This document shows positions 12,593 to 24,422 of a stretch of DNA of 64,000 nt, piece after piece. Source of the stretch: Reticulitermes speratus (taxonomy: Eukaryota > Arthropoda > Insecta > Blattodea > Rhinotermitidae); assembly GCA_021186555.1 (NCBI GenBank), contig JAJKFL010000006.1, forward strand, positions 1,150,501-1,214,500, written 5' to 3'. Numbering within the stretch: position 1 is the stretch's first letter; each line of letters begins with the position of its first letter. The translations under genes were made by a program, and so were the position numbers. The notes under the pieces are model-generated. The model ran no database searches and had not been told where the DNA came from. It was given only the letters and a program-made list of their open reading frames with translations.

Positions 12593-13204
12593 CGAGCAAC
12601 CGTTCGCCATTATAGCGCAAGAAGTCAAGTGGCGCTGCGCTGTGCTATCGACCGCCATTGCACTGTTTATCGAGGAGTTCCGTCGGAAATGGTCCTTACA
12701 CGGTGCTGCATAACACCGTGCGTCGGGACGCGACGGCAGGACAGCAAGGCTTGTGGATTATGTCGTCGGGTGGCCGAAAACAGCGACACTGCTCGTGTGT
12801 TTAGGATAACATCTTGACGAGTTGATATGCAATTCTGCTTCGTTACGTCTTTCGTCGGCTGCATCAGGCACAGAATCAATGGCTGCCACAACACACACAC
12901 AACCACACACACAGTTTCATCTTGCTCACGACAGACGCAATACGCATCCATTCACAACGACCTGTCTCACGCACAAGGTAGGTCCATCAGTTGCTGCAAA
13001 AGCCAGTACGTCAGACATAAGAACCTGGACGCTGATCGTGTGTCATCAGCTTGAATGAAATGCTGTCAGCTTGCAAAGTACCATGGTAATTAACTGAGAA
13101 CCATTTTGGAATGTAAAGATTGTGTTCTGCAGATACGTTCAGTTACACGCTGCCAGTTGGCACACTGTTCCACTGGAAAACACAAAACCAGAGTTTAATG
13201 TATC
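12593..13204. other. Single-copy spacer, nothing recognised
   Basis: Several overlapping short ORFs on both strands, none with a recognisable domain, and a small AC-rich patch near 12890-12912. Confidence 0.45.
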
Positions 13205-13400
13205 AGATGGCGGTGCCATGGCTCAGGCGGTTAGTTGCCGGACTCTCACCGCGGAGGCTCGGGTTCGATCCCGGGTCTGTACATGTGGAGTTTGTGGTGG
13301 ACAAAGTGGTACTGGGACAGGTTTTTCTCCGAGTACTTCGGTTTTCCCCTGTCAATTTCATTCCACCGGTGCTCCATTACGCGGAAAAATAAAAAAAAAT
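13205..13400 (+). mobile_element. tRNA-derived SINE, family 3 (copy 1)
   Basis: A-box-like TGGCTCAGGCGGTTAGTTGC (13218-13237) and B-box GGGTTCGATCCCGG (about 13261-13274). A body follows, with AGTACTTCGGTTTTCCCCTG, and an A-rich tail (13384-13402). The reversed second copy at 48345-48520 shares both the head and the CGGTTTTCCCCTGTCA segment. The A-rich tail supports LINE-mediated retroposition. Confidence 0.85.
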
Positions 13401-14006
13401 AATCATCTTCATCACAGGGTTGCACAATAAGCCTCAAGGCTGCGGTGCGTCCGTAGCATCTGCTGCGGGGCCCTTCACCACAAAAAAAAAATAAGACTTA
13501 TAATTCTCACAGACAGTATTAGCATTAAGTTCGTTGAGCAGTGTAGCTTATCCACACAACTCAACAGTTATTGCTTCCGTCTTTAGTCTACTGAAGACGG
13601 GAGCAGCTGGTTCGTGCGAAACATTGGTTCCTGTCTGCTAGGTAATACAGCATAACAGCCTAACAAGGTTGCAAATTTTATCGACAGTTTTGCAACTTCA
13701 AGGCTGCTGTACCGACTGAATGCTGTTCACACAAAGCAGCTGCAGTGTGTGAAACGTGGTGCTGGGAGACGTATCACATTTTGGGATATTCTGCAATTCT
13801 GCTACATGCACTGTCAATAGTAGCAGTGACGTCACGATGCCTGTTTCAGTAATGCCCTGAACATGTACTGGCATTCCATCAGCACCTCACTGTAACGACA
13901 CTCCGTCCCCGATTATAAACAGCAAGCAGCTAATGCTGTTTACGGCAACAGACCCTGTTTATTGTAACAGTCATGTGCAAAAGTTTTTCTTCTAATATTA
14001 ATGCAG
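13401..14006. other. Spacer with an A tract and a foldback-like half motif
   Basis: An A-rich tract lies near 13483-13495. CTGAAGACGGGAGCAGC and then GTGCGAAACATTGG (about 13583-13627) resemble one arm of the foldback MITEs found elsewhere. GCTAATGCTGTTTACGG (13929-13945) faintly resembles the 114-bp unit. No gene seen. Confidence 0.4.
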
Positions 14007-14480
14007 ATTGTATACAGTATATAACATACTGGACACAGTACATGGTATATAGATTGTATACAGTATATAATATACTGGACACAGTACATGGTATATAGAT
14101 TGTATACAGTATATAATATACTGGACACAGTACATGGTATATAGATTGTATACAGTATATAATATACTGGACACAGTACATGGTATATAGATTGTATACA
14201 GTATATAATATACTGGACACAGTACATGGTATATAGATTGTATACAGTATATAATATACTGGACACAGTACATGGTGTATAGATTGGTATACAGTATATA
14301 ATATATACTGGACACAGTACATGGTATATAGATTGTATACAGTACATAATATACTGGACACAGTACATGGTATATAGATTGTATACAGTATATAATATAC
14401 TGGACACAGTACATGGTATATAGATTGTATACAGTATATAATATACTGGACACAGTACATGGTATATAGATTGTATACAG
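14007..14480. repeat. Minisatellite, 46-bp unit, about 10 copies
   Basis: The unit is ATTGTATACAGTATATAA, TATACTGGACACAGTAC, ATGGTATATAG. It is AT-rich and internally dyad-symmetric (CAGTATA against TATACTG). Three minus-strand frames stay open because the unit has no stop there. These are artefacts. Confidence 0.97.
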
Positions 14481-15430
14481 ACCGTGTATAACTGTTGCTA
14501 TGCTCTAAAGGTCTAAATACAGAGCATAACTTTCCGCAATTTCTGTGGTTTCAATATTACAAGCAGCTAAGAAAAGTGTGCGACAAGCTAACAGTTGCTT
14601 AGCCTCTGAAATCATATATTTAAAGAACAACAAACTACTCGGTAGATGCTCACATTTATTACGCGAAAACTACACGGAAGTTTAACCGGACGGTCTACCG
14701 TGAGAACGCAAATTCTGGCTTATTCGATCTCTGTCACATATTTCATAGCTTTCGGCATTTCGTATGCAGCAACATAATCATAATTATCACAAATAACTGT
14801 CACGGTCTGAGCTCAAAGCGGCATGAACTCCAGTTTTAAAAAGGACGTTCTCAAGGGGCAACTTCAATTAAGAAAAATCAAGAACATGCTGTATAAACCG
14901 AGATACGAAGTCCCCACGCACTACGATCGTGCCAAACGCCAGTAACTATTTACCAGTCGACACGGCGTGACGTTCCAGAAGAATCTGAGCTCCATATTAT
15001 ATAAATTACGGGGGAGAGTCATCTGACACTCAAATTAGACGGTACAGACTGTTGACAGACTGCAGGAAAACACAGACCAGACATGAGACGTATAAGCCTT
15101 CAACTGACAGTGGCAGGAGAATGTACTATCATCTTTAACATTAAAAAACTTACCTTTTGCCCCACACGCACACACACACACACGCGCCATATTTGCTAGT
15201 TCCGTACGATTGCAGCAATCAACATAATGAACCCGCTGGCTGCTGCACGTAACGGACTGTTTGTTGTGCGGGAGCGTAAACGTCACAGTATTCATTAACG
15301 CTGAAGTGTGCGCAGTCCACACTCACAGCAGCACAAGTCACAGTAACACGACAATAAAGTCTGACTTCGCTAAGTCAACACTGACACAAGTGTCCAGTGT
15401 TACATAATTCTGTAACAGACCACGAAATAC
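14481..15430. other. Single-copy spacer
   Basis: Contains CACGGCGTGACGTTCC (14960-14975) followed by a TATATAAATT box (about 14999-15008) and a GGGGGAGAG motif, similar to 4168-4245, plus an AC run at 15168-15183. ORFs under 100 codons are not recognisable. Confidence 0.4.
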
Positions 15431-16213
15431 GCAAACACACCGAGATTAGCCTGATTATGAATATCCAGCTCGTACCGCGCAGTAAACACACTCCGTCTCA
15501 GTTATACAAACCAGTCAGTTAATGTTGTACAGTGAAATAATCGCTGTTTGTTCTGAGATCCACACAAAACACATAAATACAGTTCGTACAGCGCAGTAAA
15601 CACACTCCGTCTCAGTTATACAAACCAGTCACTTAATGTTGTACAGTGAAATAATCGCTGTTTGTTCTGAGATCCACAGAAAACACATAAATACAGTCCG
15701 TACCGCGCAGTAAACACACTCCGTCTGTTATACAAACCAGTCAGTTAATGTTGTACAGTGAAATAATCGCTGTTTGTTCTGAGATCCACACAAAACACAT
15801 AAATACAGTCCGTACCGCGCATAAACACACTCCGTCTCAGTTATACAAACCAGTCAGTTAATGTGTACAGTGAAATAATCGCTGTTGTTCTGAGATCCAC
15901 ACAAAACACTAAATACAGTTCGTACCGCGCAGTAAACACACTCCGTCTCAGTTATACAAACCAGTCAGTTAATGTTGTACAGTGAAATAATCGCTGTTTG
16001 TTCTGAGATCCACAGAAAACACATAAATACAGTCCGTACCGCGCAGTAAACACACTCCGTCTCAGTTATACAAACCAGTCAGTTAATGTTGTACAGTGAA
16101 ATAATCGCTGTTTGTTCTGAGATCCACACAAAACACATAAATATATTGTGTGGGCAGAACGTAGAATTTGTGAATGTTAAACGTGGTGGTACATATAGTA
16201 ACCACTGGGCTTT
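15430..16213 (+). mobile_element. piggyBac-like non-autonomous element with 114-bp internal array (A2, 6 units)
   Basis: The left arm GAGATTAGCCTGATTATG is related to the arms of A3 and A4, but its outermost bases are worn and I see no TTAA. Six 114-bp units follow (15475-16146), with several one- to three-base losses. The right arm is GTGTGGGCAGAACGTAG, GGTGGTACATATAGTAACC, ACTGGGCTTTAA. There is no transposase. Ends are assigned by comparison with the five other copies. Confidence 0.65.
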
Positions 16214-16670
16214 AAAAACAATACACTTCAGACAATGACGAACGCCCAACGGAATGACGTTACAACCTGTCGCCGTGTGCTCTTGTAGCCAAATAAAAGC
16301 CATTAAAGTGAACAATGTCTTGACCCGACGTCACTCAACACGCCCTAACAATATGCTACATCCACTCTGCCGCCATTCTTGGTGCTGTGCTTCCATTTCC
16401 TTCTTTCGCTGTGTGGACGTGTCAAGCAGTTTCACAAAAACTGTTCTTCCAAATCCAGCGACTGCAGCCAAGACATTGTGTCGCTCATCTCCGCCTCTGA
16501 TGGAACCAGAGATTCCATTACCGGGTTCACATGAACGGCCACTAGGCTTTAAGCAGTTCACACAATCGTAGACTTCAGGGTTCATCTCCATGATCGTCTT
16601 ATAGTAACGAATTTTCAAGATGAGACATCCTCGTTGGTGTTACACGTATCAGTGAACAGGCTGTTACAAG
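16214..16670. other. Spacer with an unassigned open frame on each strand
   Basis: Overlapping ORFs of 105 codons (16254-16571, +) and 95 codons (16331-16618, -) fill this gap. The minus product has a charged stretch (STQRKKEMEAQHQEW) but no family that I recognise, and nothing chooses one strand over the other. Most likely chance frames. Confidence 0.3.
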
Positions 16671-17836
16671 TGCTGCTGTGTGTCTCTGCATTTACACGGT
16701 GCTGCTGTGTCTCTGCATTTAAACGCTTCTGCTGTGTCTCTGCATTTACAAGCTGCTGCTGTGTGTCTCTGCATTTACACGCTGCTGCTGTGTGTCTGCA
16801 TTTACACGCTGCTGATGTGTGTCTCTGCATTTACACGCTGCTGCTGTGTGTCTCTGCATTTAAAAGCTTCTGCTGTGTCTCTGCATTTACACGCTGCTGC
16901 TGTGTGTCTCTGCATTTACACGGTGCTGCTGTGTCTCTGCATTTAAACGCTTCTGCTGTGTCTCTGCATTTACACGCTGCTGCTGTGTGTCTCTGCATTT
17001 ACACGCTGCTGCTGTGTGTCTCTGCATTTACACGCTGCTGCTGTGTGTGTCTGCATTTACACGCTTGTGTTGTGTGTCTCTGCATTTACACGCTGCTGCT
17101 GTGTGTCACTGCATTTATACGCTGCTGCTGTGTGTCTCTGCATTTACACGCTGCTGCTGTGTGTCTCTCCATATACACGCTGCTGCTGTGTGTCTCTGCA
17201 TTTACACGCTGCTGCTGCTGTGTCTCTGCATTTACACGCTGCTGCCGTGTGTCTCTGTATTTACACGCTACTGCTGCGTGTCTCTGCATTTACACGCTGC
17301 TGCTGTGTGTCACTGCATTTACACGCTGCTGCTGTGTGTCTCTGCATTTACACGCTGCTGCTGTGTGTCACTGCATTTACACGCTGCTGCTGTGCGTCAC
17401 TGCATTTACACGCTGCTGCTGCGTGTCTCTGCATTTACACGCTGCTGCTGTGTATCACTGCATTTACACGCTTGTGCTGTGTGTCTCTGCATTTACACGC
17501 TGCTGCTGCGTGTCTCTGCATTTACACGCTGCTGCTGTGTATCACTGCATTTACACGCTTGTGCTGTGTGTCACTGCATTTACACGCTGCTGCTGTGTGT
17601 CTCTGCATTTACACGCTGCTGCTGTGTGTCTCTGCATTTACACGCTGCTGCTGTGTATCTCTGCATTTACACGCTGCTGCTGTGTATCTCTGCATTTACA
17701 CGCTGCTGCTTCGTGTCTCTGCATTTACACGCTGCTGCTGTGTGTCTCTGCATTTACACGCTGCTGCTGTGTGTCTCTGCATTTACACGCTGCTGCTGCT
17801 GTGTCTCACATTTACACGCTGCTGCTGTGTGTCTCT
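16671..17836. repeat. Minisatellite, 29-bp unit, about 40 copies
   Basis: The unit is TGTCTCTGCATTTACACGC followed by TGCTGCTGTG. Variants change ACGCTGCTG to ACGCTTGTG or AACGCTTCTG, and CTCTGC to CACTGC, in repeated combinations. The unit lacks stops and its period is not a multiple of three, so all three plus frames stay open for up to 450 codons. The resulting Cys/His-rich peptides are artefacts. An embedded GCTGCTGCTG run varies by one triplet. Confidence 0.97.
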
Positions 17837-18276
17837 TCACTGATTCACAAACTTGTGGCTTACATGAACGTCCACGTTTCCAACGTGACCCCTTACAATG
17901 TTTCACAACAATTTTGCAAATATTTTTCGTCTCTCCCGTTCGTGTTACGTCCCCAGCCCATCTCACTGTGCAAATGTTTCCTCTAATTGTACAATCATGC
18001 AGACATTGAATGTTTAAATTTGCAGCAGCGTGTCAGCATTGCGGCTGCTACCGCCGTGTTAAACTGCCCACTGGGGTCACATGCACAGTCGTAATGCTGT
18101 TAGGCTAGCAACACGTCACGGCCACTTTACATTACTGCTACTGTTACTATGCGGATGCTGTTACAGTGCCTTTCACAAGTCATGCAACAGACTGGAGGGT
18201 TGTCCGGAAGCACACCGAGGGCAGCACTGCTCCACAGCTTACAAATACATCAAGGTTAGCAGGTATCAGGTAAGGG
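17837..18276. other. Single-copy spacer, nothing recognised
   Basis: No repeat or gene recognised. Confidence 0.4.
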
Positions 18277-18312
18277 TTAAAGCACGATGGTTGCTATATG
18301 TACCACTGCTGG
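18277..18312 (-). mobile_element. Solo terminus related to the piggyBac-like element
   Basis: TTAA (18277-18280), then AGCACGATGG and TTGCTATATGTACCAC, match the reversed right end of the A-series elements (AAAGCCCAGTGG, TTACTATATGTACCACC). No 114-bp unit follows. Read as a truncated or diverged relative. Confidence 0.5.
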
Positions 18313-18499
18313 GACGAGCTTCACAGCACTTCTCGAAGTGTATAAGCTTAGTGAAGTGGAATGAAGTGAAGGGCCTGGTGAAATGTGTGTGCATCACTTC
18401 TTCAAGATATGGAACTTTATTCTTGTATAGTCTGGTTGATCACTGCTTTGTATACCAAATTATTTTTAACACTGATTTATCTACGTTAGGTTATTTTTG

Positions 18500-18752
18500 T
18501 TGGGCTTAGCTACTCTGTCTTTTTGTAGCATGTGTGTTTTACTGTTTTTGTAAGTTTGTGTGTTGTGTATTTTTTGAGTGTGGTGTGTTACTTTTTGTGA
18601 TGTGTGTTATTCTGTGTTGTGTGTCATTGTAGTACCACTGCCACCGGGTATGAACCCACTTGCAGTAATAAATTATATATATATATATATCATTTCGGTC
18701 TGAGCAGAACAACAGTTTGCTTTCTTCCAGTTTCCGGCCCTTAGTTCAGAGC
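18500..18752. repeat. TG-rich stretch and AT dinucleotide run
   Basis: TG/T-rich low-complexity DNA (18510-18625) followed by an AT run at about 18672-18690, just before the 72/75-bp array. No gene. Confidence 0.7.
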
Positions 18753-21700
18753 CAGTTCACGGCCCTACAACAACGCCGTGTCAAACTCACAAGTCTGACA
18801 GCCACCAAAGAACACACAACAGTCCAGTTCACGGCCCTACAACAACGCCGTGTCAAACTCACAAGTCTGACAGCCACCAAAGAACACACAACAGTCCGGT
18901 TCATAACGGCCCTACAACAACGCCGTGTCAAACTCACAAGTCTGACAGCCACCAAAGAACACACAACAGTCCAGTTCACGGCCCTACAACAACGCCGTGT
19001 CAAACTCACAAGTCTGACAGCCACCAAAGAACACACAACAGTCCAGTTCACGGCCCTACAACAACGCCGTGTCAAACTCACAAGTCTGACAGCCACCAAA
19101 GAACACACAACAGTCCGGTTCATAACGGCCCTACAACAACGCCGTGTCAAACTCACAAGTCTGACAGCCACCAAAGAACACACAACAGTCCAGTTCACGG
19201 CCCTACAACAACGCCGTGTCAAACTCACAAGTCTGACAGCCACCAAAGAACACACAGCAGTCCAGTTCACGGCCCTACAACAACGCCGTGTCAAACTCAC
19301 AAGTCTGACAGCCACCAAAGAACACACAACAGTCCGGTTCACGGCCCTACAACAACGCCGTGTCAAACTCACAAGTCTGACAGCCACCAAAGAACACACA
19401 ACAGTCCGGTTCATAACGGCCCTACAACAACGCCGTGTCAAACTCACAAGTCTGACAGCCACCAAAGAACACACAACAGTCCGGTTCATAACGGCCCTAC
19501 AACAACGCCGTGTCAAACTCACAAGTCTGACAGCCACCAAAGAACACACAACAGTCCAGTTCACGGCCCTACAACAACGCCGTGTCAAACTCACAAGTCT
19601 GACAGCCACCAAAGAACACACAACAGTCCGGTTCATAACGGCCCTACAACAACGCCGTGTCAAACTCACAAGTCTGACAGCCACCAAAGAACACACAACA
19701 GTCCAGTTCACGGCCCTACAACAACGCCGTGTCAAACTCACAAGTCTGACAGCCACCAAAGAACACACAACAGTCCGGTTCATAACGGCCCTACAACAAC
19801 GCCGTGTCAAACTCACAAGTCTGACAGCCACCAAAGAACACACAACAGTCCGGTTCATAACGGCCCTACAACAACGCCGTGTCAAACTCACAAGTCTGAC
19901 AGCCACCAAAGAACACACAACAGTCCGGTTCATAACGGCCCTACAACAACGCCGTGTCAAACTCACAAGTCTGACAGCCACCAAAGAACACACAACAGTC
20001 CAGTTCACGGCCCTACAACAACGCCGTGTCAAACTCACAAGTCTGACAGCCACCAAAGAACACACAACAGTCCAGTTCACGGCCCTACAACAACGCCGTG
20101 TCAAACTCACAAGTCTGACAGCCACCAAAGAACACACAACAGTCCGGTTCACGGCCCTACAACAACGCCGTGTCAAACTCACAAGTCTGACAGCCACCAA
20201 AGAACACACAACAGTCCGGTTCATAACGGCCCTACAACAACGCCGTGTCAAACTCACAAGTCTGACAGCCACCAAAGAACACACAACAGTCCGGTTCATA
20301 ACGGCCCTACAACAACGCCGTGTCAAACTCACAAGTCTGACAGCCACCAAAGAACACACAACAGTCCAGTTCACGGCCCTACAACAACGCCGTGTCAAAC
20401 TCACAAGTCTGACAGCCACCAAAGAACACACAACAGTCCGGTTCATAACGGCCCTACAACAACGCCGTGTCAAACTCACAAGTCTGACAGCCACCAAAGA
20501 ACACACAACAGTCCAGTTCACGGCCCTACAACAACGCCGTGTCAAACTCACAAGTCTGACAGCCACCAAAGAACACACAACAGTCCGGTTCACGGCCCTA
20601 CAAACAACGCCGTGTCAAACTCACAAGTCTGACAGCCACCAAAGAACACACAACAGTCCGGTTCTACGGCCCTACAACAACGCCGTGTCAAACTCACAAG
20701 TCTGACAGCCACCAAAGAACACACAACAGTCCGGTTCATAACGGCCCTACAACAACGCCGTGTCAAACTCACAAGTCTGACAGCCACCAAAGAACACACA
20801 ACAGTCCGGTTCATAACGGCCCTACAACAACGCCGTGTCAAACTCACAAGTCTGACAGCCACCAAAGAACACACAACAGTCCAGTTCACGGCCCTACAAC
20901 AACGCCGTGTCAAACTCACAAGTCTGACAGCCACCAAAGAACACACAACAGTCCGGTTCATACGGCCCTACAACAACGCCGTGTCAAACTCACAAGTCTG
21001 ACAGCCACCAAAGAACACACAACAGTCCAGTTCACGGCCCTACAACAACGCCGTGTCAAACTCACAAGTCTGACAGCACCAAAGAACACACAACAGTCCG
21101 GTTCATAACGGCCCTACAACAACGCCGTGTCAAACTCACAAGTCTGACAGCCACCAAAGAACACACAACAGTCCAGTTCACGGCCCTACAACAACGCCGT
21201 GTCAAACTCACAAGTCTGACAGCCACCAAAGAACACACAACAGTCCAGTTCACGGCCCTACAACAACGCCGTGTCAAACTCACAAGTCTGACAGCCACCA
21301 AAGAACACACAACAGTCCGGTTCATACGGCCCTACAACAACGCCGTGTCAAACTCACAAGTCTGACAGCCACCAAAGAACACACAACAGTCCAGTTCATA
21401 ACGGCCCTACAACAACGCCGTGTCAAACTCACAAGTCTGACAGCCACCAAAGAACACACAACAGTCCGTTCATACGGCCCTACAACAACGCCGTGTCAAA
21501 CTCACAAGTCTGACAGCCACCAAAGAACACACAACAGTCCAGTTCACGGCCCTACAACAACGCCGTGTCAAACTCACAAGTCTGACAGCCACCAAAGAAC
21601 ACACAACAGTCCGTTCATACGGGCCCTACAACAACGCCGTGTCAAACTCACAAGTCTGACAGCCACCAAAGAAACACACAACAGTCCAGTTCACGGCCCT

Positions 21701-21913
21701 ACAACAACGCCGTGTCAAACTCACAAGTCTGACAGCCACCAAAGAACACACAACAGTCCGGTTCATACGGCCCTACAACAACGCCGTGTCAAACTCACAA
21801 GTCTGACAGCCACCAAAGAACACACAACAGTCCGGGTTCATAACGGCCCTACAACAACGCCGTGTCAAACTCACAAGTCTGACAGCCACCAAAGAACACA
21901 CAACAGTCCGGTT
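18753..21913. repeat. Minisatellite, 72/75-bp units, about 43 copies
   Basis: Units share ACAACGCCGTGTCAAACTC, ACAAGTCTGACAGCCACC and AAAGAACACACAACAGTC. They differ at the start: CAGTTCACGG or CGGTTCACGG (72 bp) against CGGTTCATAACGG (75 bp). Both lengths are multiples of three, giving a 662-codon plus frame and a 615-codon minus frame. With both strands open, neither is persuasive. From about 20600 onward one-base indels (for example TTCATACGG, CAGCACCAA) break every frame. The first 26 units show a higher-order order of types (see findings). Confidence 0.98.
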
Positions 21914-21929
21914 CCCACACGCACTAAAC

Positions 21930-21992
21930 TCAGTTCCTCTCCACCAGTTAATGCCGTACAGTGAAATAGCCGTTGTTAGTTGTGGCAGTCTT
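21930..21992 (+). repeat. Diverged single piece of the 114-bp unit
   Basis: CCAGTTAATGCCGTACAGTG followed by AAATAGCCGTTGTTAG parallels the 114-bp unit (GTTAATGCTGTACAGTG, AAATAATCGCTGTTTG). It directly follows the 72/75-bp array and has no tandem neighbour. Confidence 0.55.
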
Positions 21993-22863
21993 ACGAAATG
22001 CACACACTGTGTTTGTAGAATGCTGTATTTTATTCTGATAGCACGAAATGTGGTACATGTAGCATGCGCCGTGCTAGAGTGCCTTAACAATGAACTTGGA
22101 AGTGACAGCCTCACTATACGCTACGCCAAGTGACATGATCTGATGTCCAGGTACCTGACGGAGCGACATGGCACAACACACTGGTCACCCCTGCAGCGGG
22201 CCGCATTCAGATCGATCACTGGCCGCTAGAACGAGGGGTCGGTACGTCCTGGTATGGCTCCACCCTCACCTACATTTTACTACCCCTGACAGAACCCTCA
22301 TCCGCCCATTAACCCCTCCAGCATTTCGCGGCCTGACAAATGGCTGACTTCACCTTTTGTAAATGCAAAGGCCGAGGTATCAGACATCAGCAGTCAGCTC
22401 TAACAAAACAGTCAGCCCTGGCAGACGGGGATTGGCGCGATGGTTTGTGCTGTGCACATTGATTTGGTACGGCCGCGGACACGACACTGATTTACATGTG
22501 TACTGAGCTGCACTGTGCGCAGACACGTAGCAGGAAGCGGCGACGTCTGTTTAGTGCAAGATGACACTAGTCGGTCGGTCAGTCGGTCAGTCCACCTTGG
22601 TGTCGAGGCCCTCCCGTATGTCATAACTAGACTGTAGTTAAGTTCGACTGAATTCCACTCAAAGACTAAATTCCTGCCGAACGGCAAACGTAACTGGCTA
22701 TCACGAAAACAGTGAGATCTACGCAAAACTGCGTTTGCAATATTACTGCTCCATGTAACTTCACTGCAGTTAATTTTGGGCCGACAGACGTTTACCCAGT
22801 TAGGCTGGACACATAGGCACAGAGCATCTATGCTTGGTGGTTCGATTTTAACCAAAAACGAAA
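21993..22863. other. Single-copy region with an unassigned minus ORF
   Basis: The longest non-repeat ORF of the window, 147 codons (22412-22855, -), lies here. It begins MVKIEPPSIDALCLC and ends IAPIPVCQG. I see no domain, signal peptide or membrane segment, and cannot name a family. It ends beside a 29-bp array. It could be a degraded mobile-element ORF or chance. Confidence 0.3.
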
Positions 22864-23440
22864 TGTGTCTGTAAGGTTAAGCGCCCTCCAACTGTGTCTA
22901 TAAGGTTAAGCGCCCTCCAACTGTGTCTGTAAGGTTAAGCGCCCTCCAACTGTGTCTGTAAGGTTAAGCGCCCTCCAACTGTGTCTGTAAGGTTAAGCGC
23001 CCTCCAACTGTGTCTGTAAGGTTAAGCGCCCTCCAACTGTGTCTGTAAGGTTAAGCGCCCTCCAACTGTGTCTGTAAGGTTAAGCGCCCTCCAACTGTGT
23101 CTGTAAGGTTAAGCGCCCTCCAACTGTGTCTGTAAAGTTAAGCGCCCTCCAACTGTGTCTGTAAGGTTAAGCGCCCTCCAACTGTGTCTGTAAGGTTAAG
23201 CGCCCTCCAACTGTGTCTGTAAGGTTAAGCGCCCTCCAACTGTGTCTGTAAGGTTAAGCGCCCTCCAACTGTGTCTGTAAGGTTAAGCGCCCTCCAACTG
23301 TGTCTGTAAGGTTAAGCGCCCTCCAACTGTGTCTGTAAGTTAAGCGCCCTCCAACTGTGTCTGTAAGTTAAGCGCCCTCCAACTGTGTCTGTAAGGTTAA
23401 GCGCCCTCCAACTGTGTCTGTAAGGTTAAGCGCCCTCCAA
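22864..23440. repeat. Minisatellite, 29-bp unit, 20 copies
   Basis: The unit is TGTGTCTGTAAGGTTAAGC followed by GCCCTCCAAC. Very homogeneous, with two copies lacking one G (near 23339 and 23368) and one GG to AG change near 23136. Unrelated to the 29-bp array at 16671. Confidence 0.98.
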
Positions 23441-23684
23441 CACAGCACGAAACTCTAGTAGCTGCATCATCGCGTCGTCTTACAGAAAAGGGCTGTGAAG
23501 ACGGAAAGAATGTAGTGGATACAACTGGCTCACGATCGTGTTCAATGGCGGCCTGCTGGACCTCAAGATCGCGCAGTCACCGCCAGCACAGAGGCCTGAT
23601 GTCGCGGCTCAAACTGGCAAACCGTGAAATGTCTCCACAAACACACATCAACCGTTCGGAGCATCCACGAAGCTTGTCCGGCGC
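23441..23684. other. Short single-copy spacer
   Basis: Nothing recognised; a 71-codon ORF runs into the next array. Confidence 0.4.
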
Positions 23685-24366
23685 CATCAGAGCTGTCTGC
23701 AGGGCACCACCTGCATTACACTGCAACTGACATCACAGCTGTCTGCAGGGCACCACCTGCATTACACTGCAACTGACATCACAGCTGTCTGCAGGGCACC
23801 ACCTGCATTACACTGCAACTGACATCACAGCTGTCTGCAGGGCACCACCTGCATTACACTGCAACTGACATCACAGCTGTCTGCAGGGCACCATCTGCAT
23901 TAAACTGCAACTGACATCACAGCTGTCTGCAGGGCACCATCTGCATTACACTGTAACTAACATCACAGCTGTCTGCAGGGCACCATCTGCATTAAACTGC
24001 AACTGACATCACAGCTGTCTGCAGGGCACCATCTGCATTAAACTGCAACTGACATCACAGCTGTCTGCAGGGCACCATCTGCATTACACTGTAACTAACA
24101 TCACAGCTGTCTGCAGGGCACCACCTGCCTTACACTGCAACTGACATCACAGCTGTCTGCAGGGCACCACCTGCCTTACACTGCAACTGACATCACAGCT
24201 GTCTGCAGGGCACCATCTGCATTACACTGCAACTGACATCACAGCTGTCTGCAGGGCACCACCTGCCTTACACTGCAACTGACATCACAGCTGTCTGCAG
24301 GGCACCACCTGCCTTACACTGCAACTGACATCACAGCTGTCTGCAGGGCACCACCTGCATTACAGT
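23685..24366. repeat. Minisatellite, 46-bp unit, about 15 copies
   Basis: The unit is CATCACAGCTGTCTGCAGGG followed by CACCACCTGCATTACACTG and CAACTGA. Variants ACCACC/ACCATC, GCATTA/GCCTTA and TGTAACTAA recur in blocks, which shows duplication of groups of units. Confidence 0.97.
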
Positions 24367-24422
24367 GCACAAGATGGACAGACAGGCAAGGGTACAGTTG
24401 TCACAGGGCGCGACGTAACAGC

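Noticed and set aside
16331-16618. Minus ORF with charged tail as a host gene
   Set aside because: No family recognised and an equally long ORF overlaps it on the other strand.
16634-18009. 450- and 340-codon Cys/His-rich ORFs
   Set aside because: They come from the 29-bp array read in shifting frames; no start context, domain or non-repeat extension of interest.
18717-20705. 662-codon plus ORF as a repeat protein gene
   Set aside because: The opposite strand is equally open for 615 codons, and later units are frameshifted, so open frame reflects unit length and not coding.
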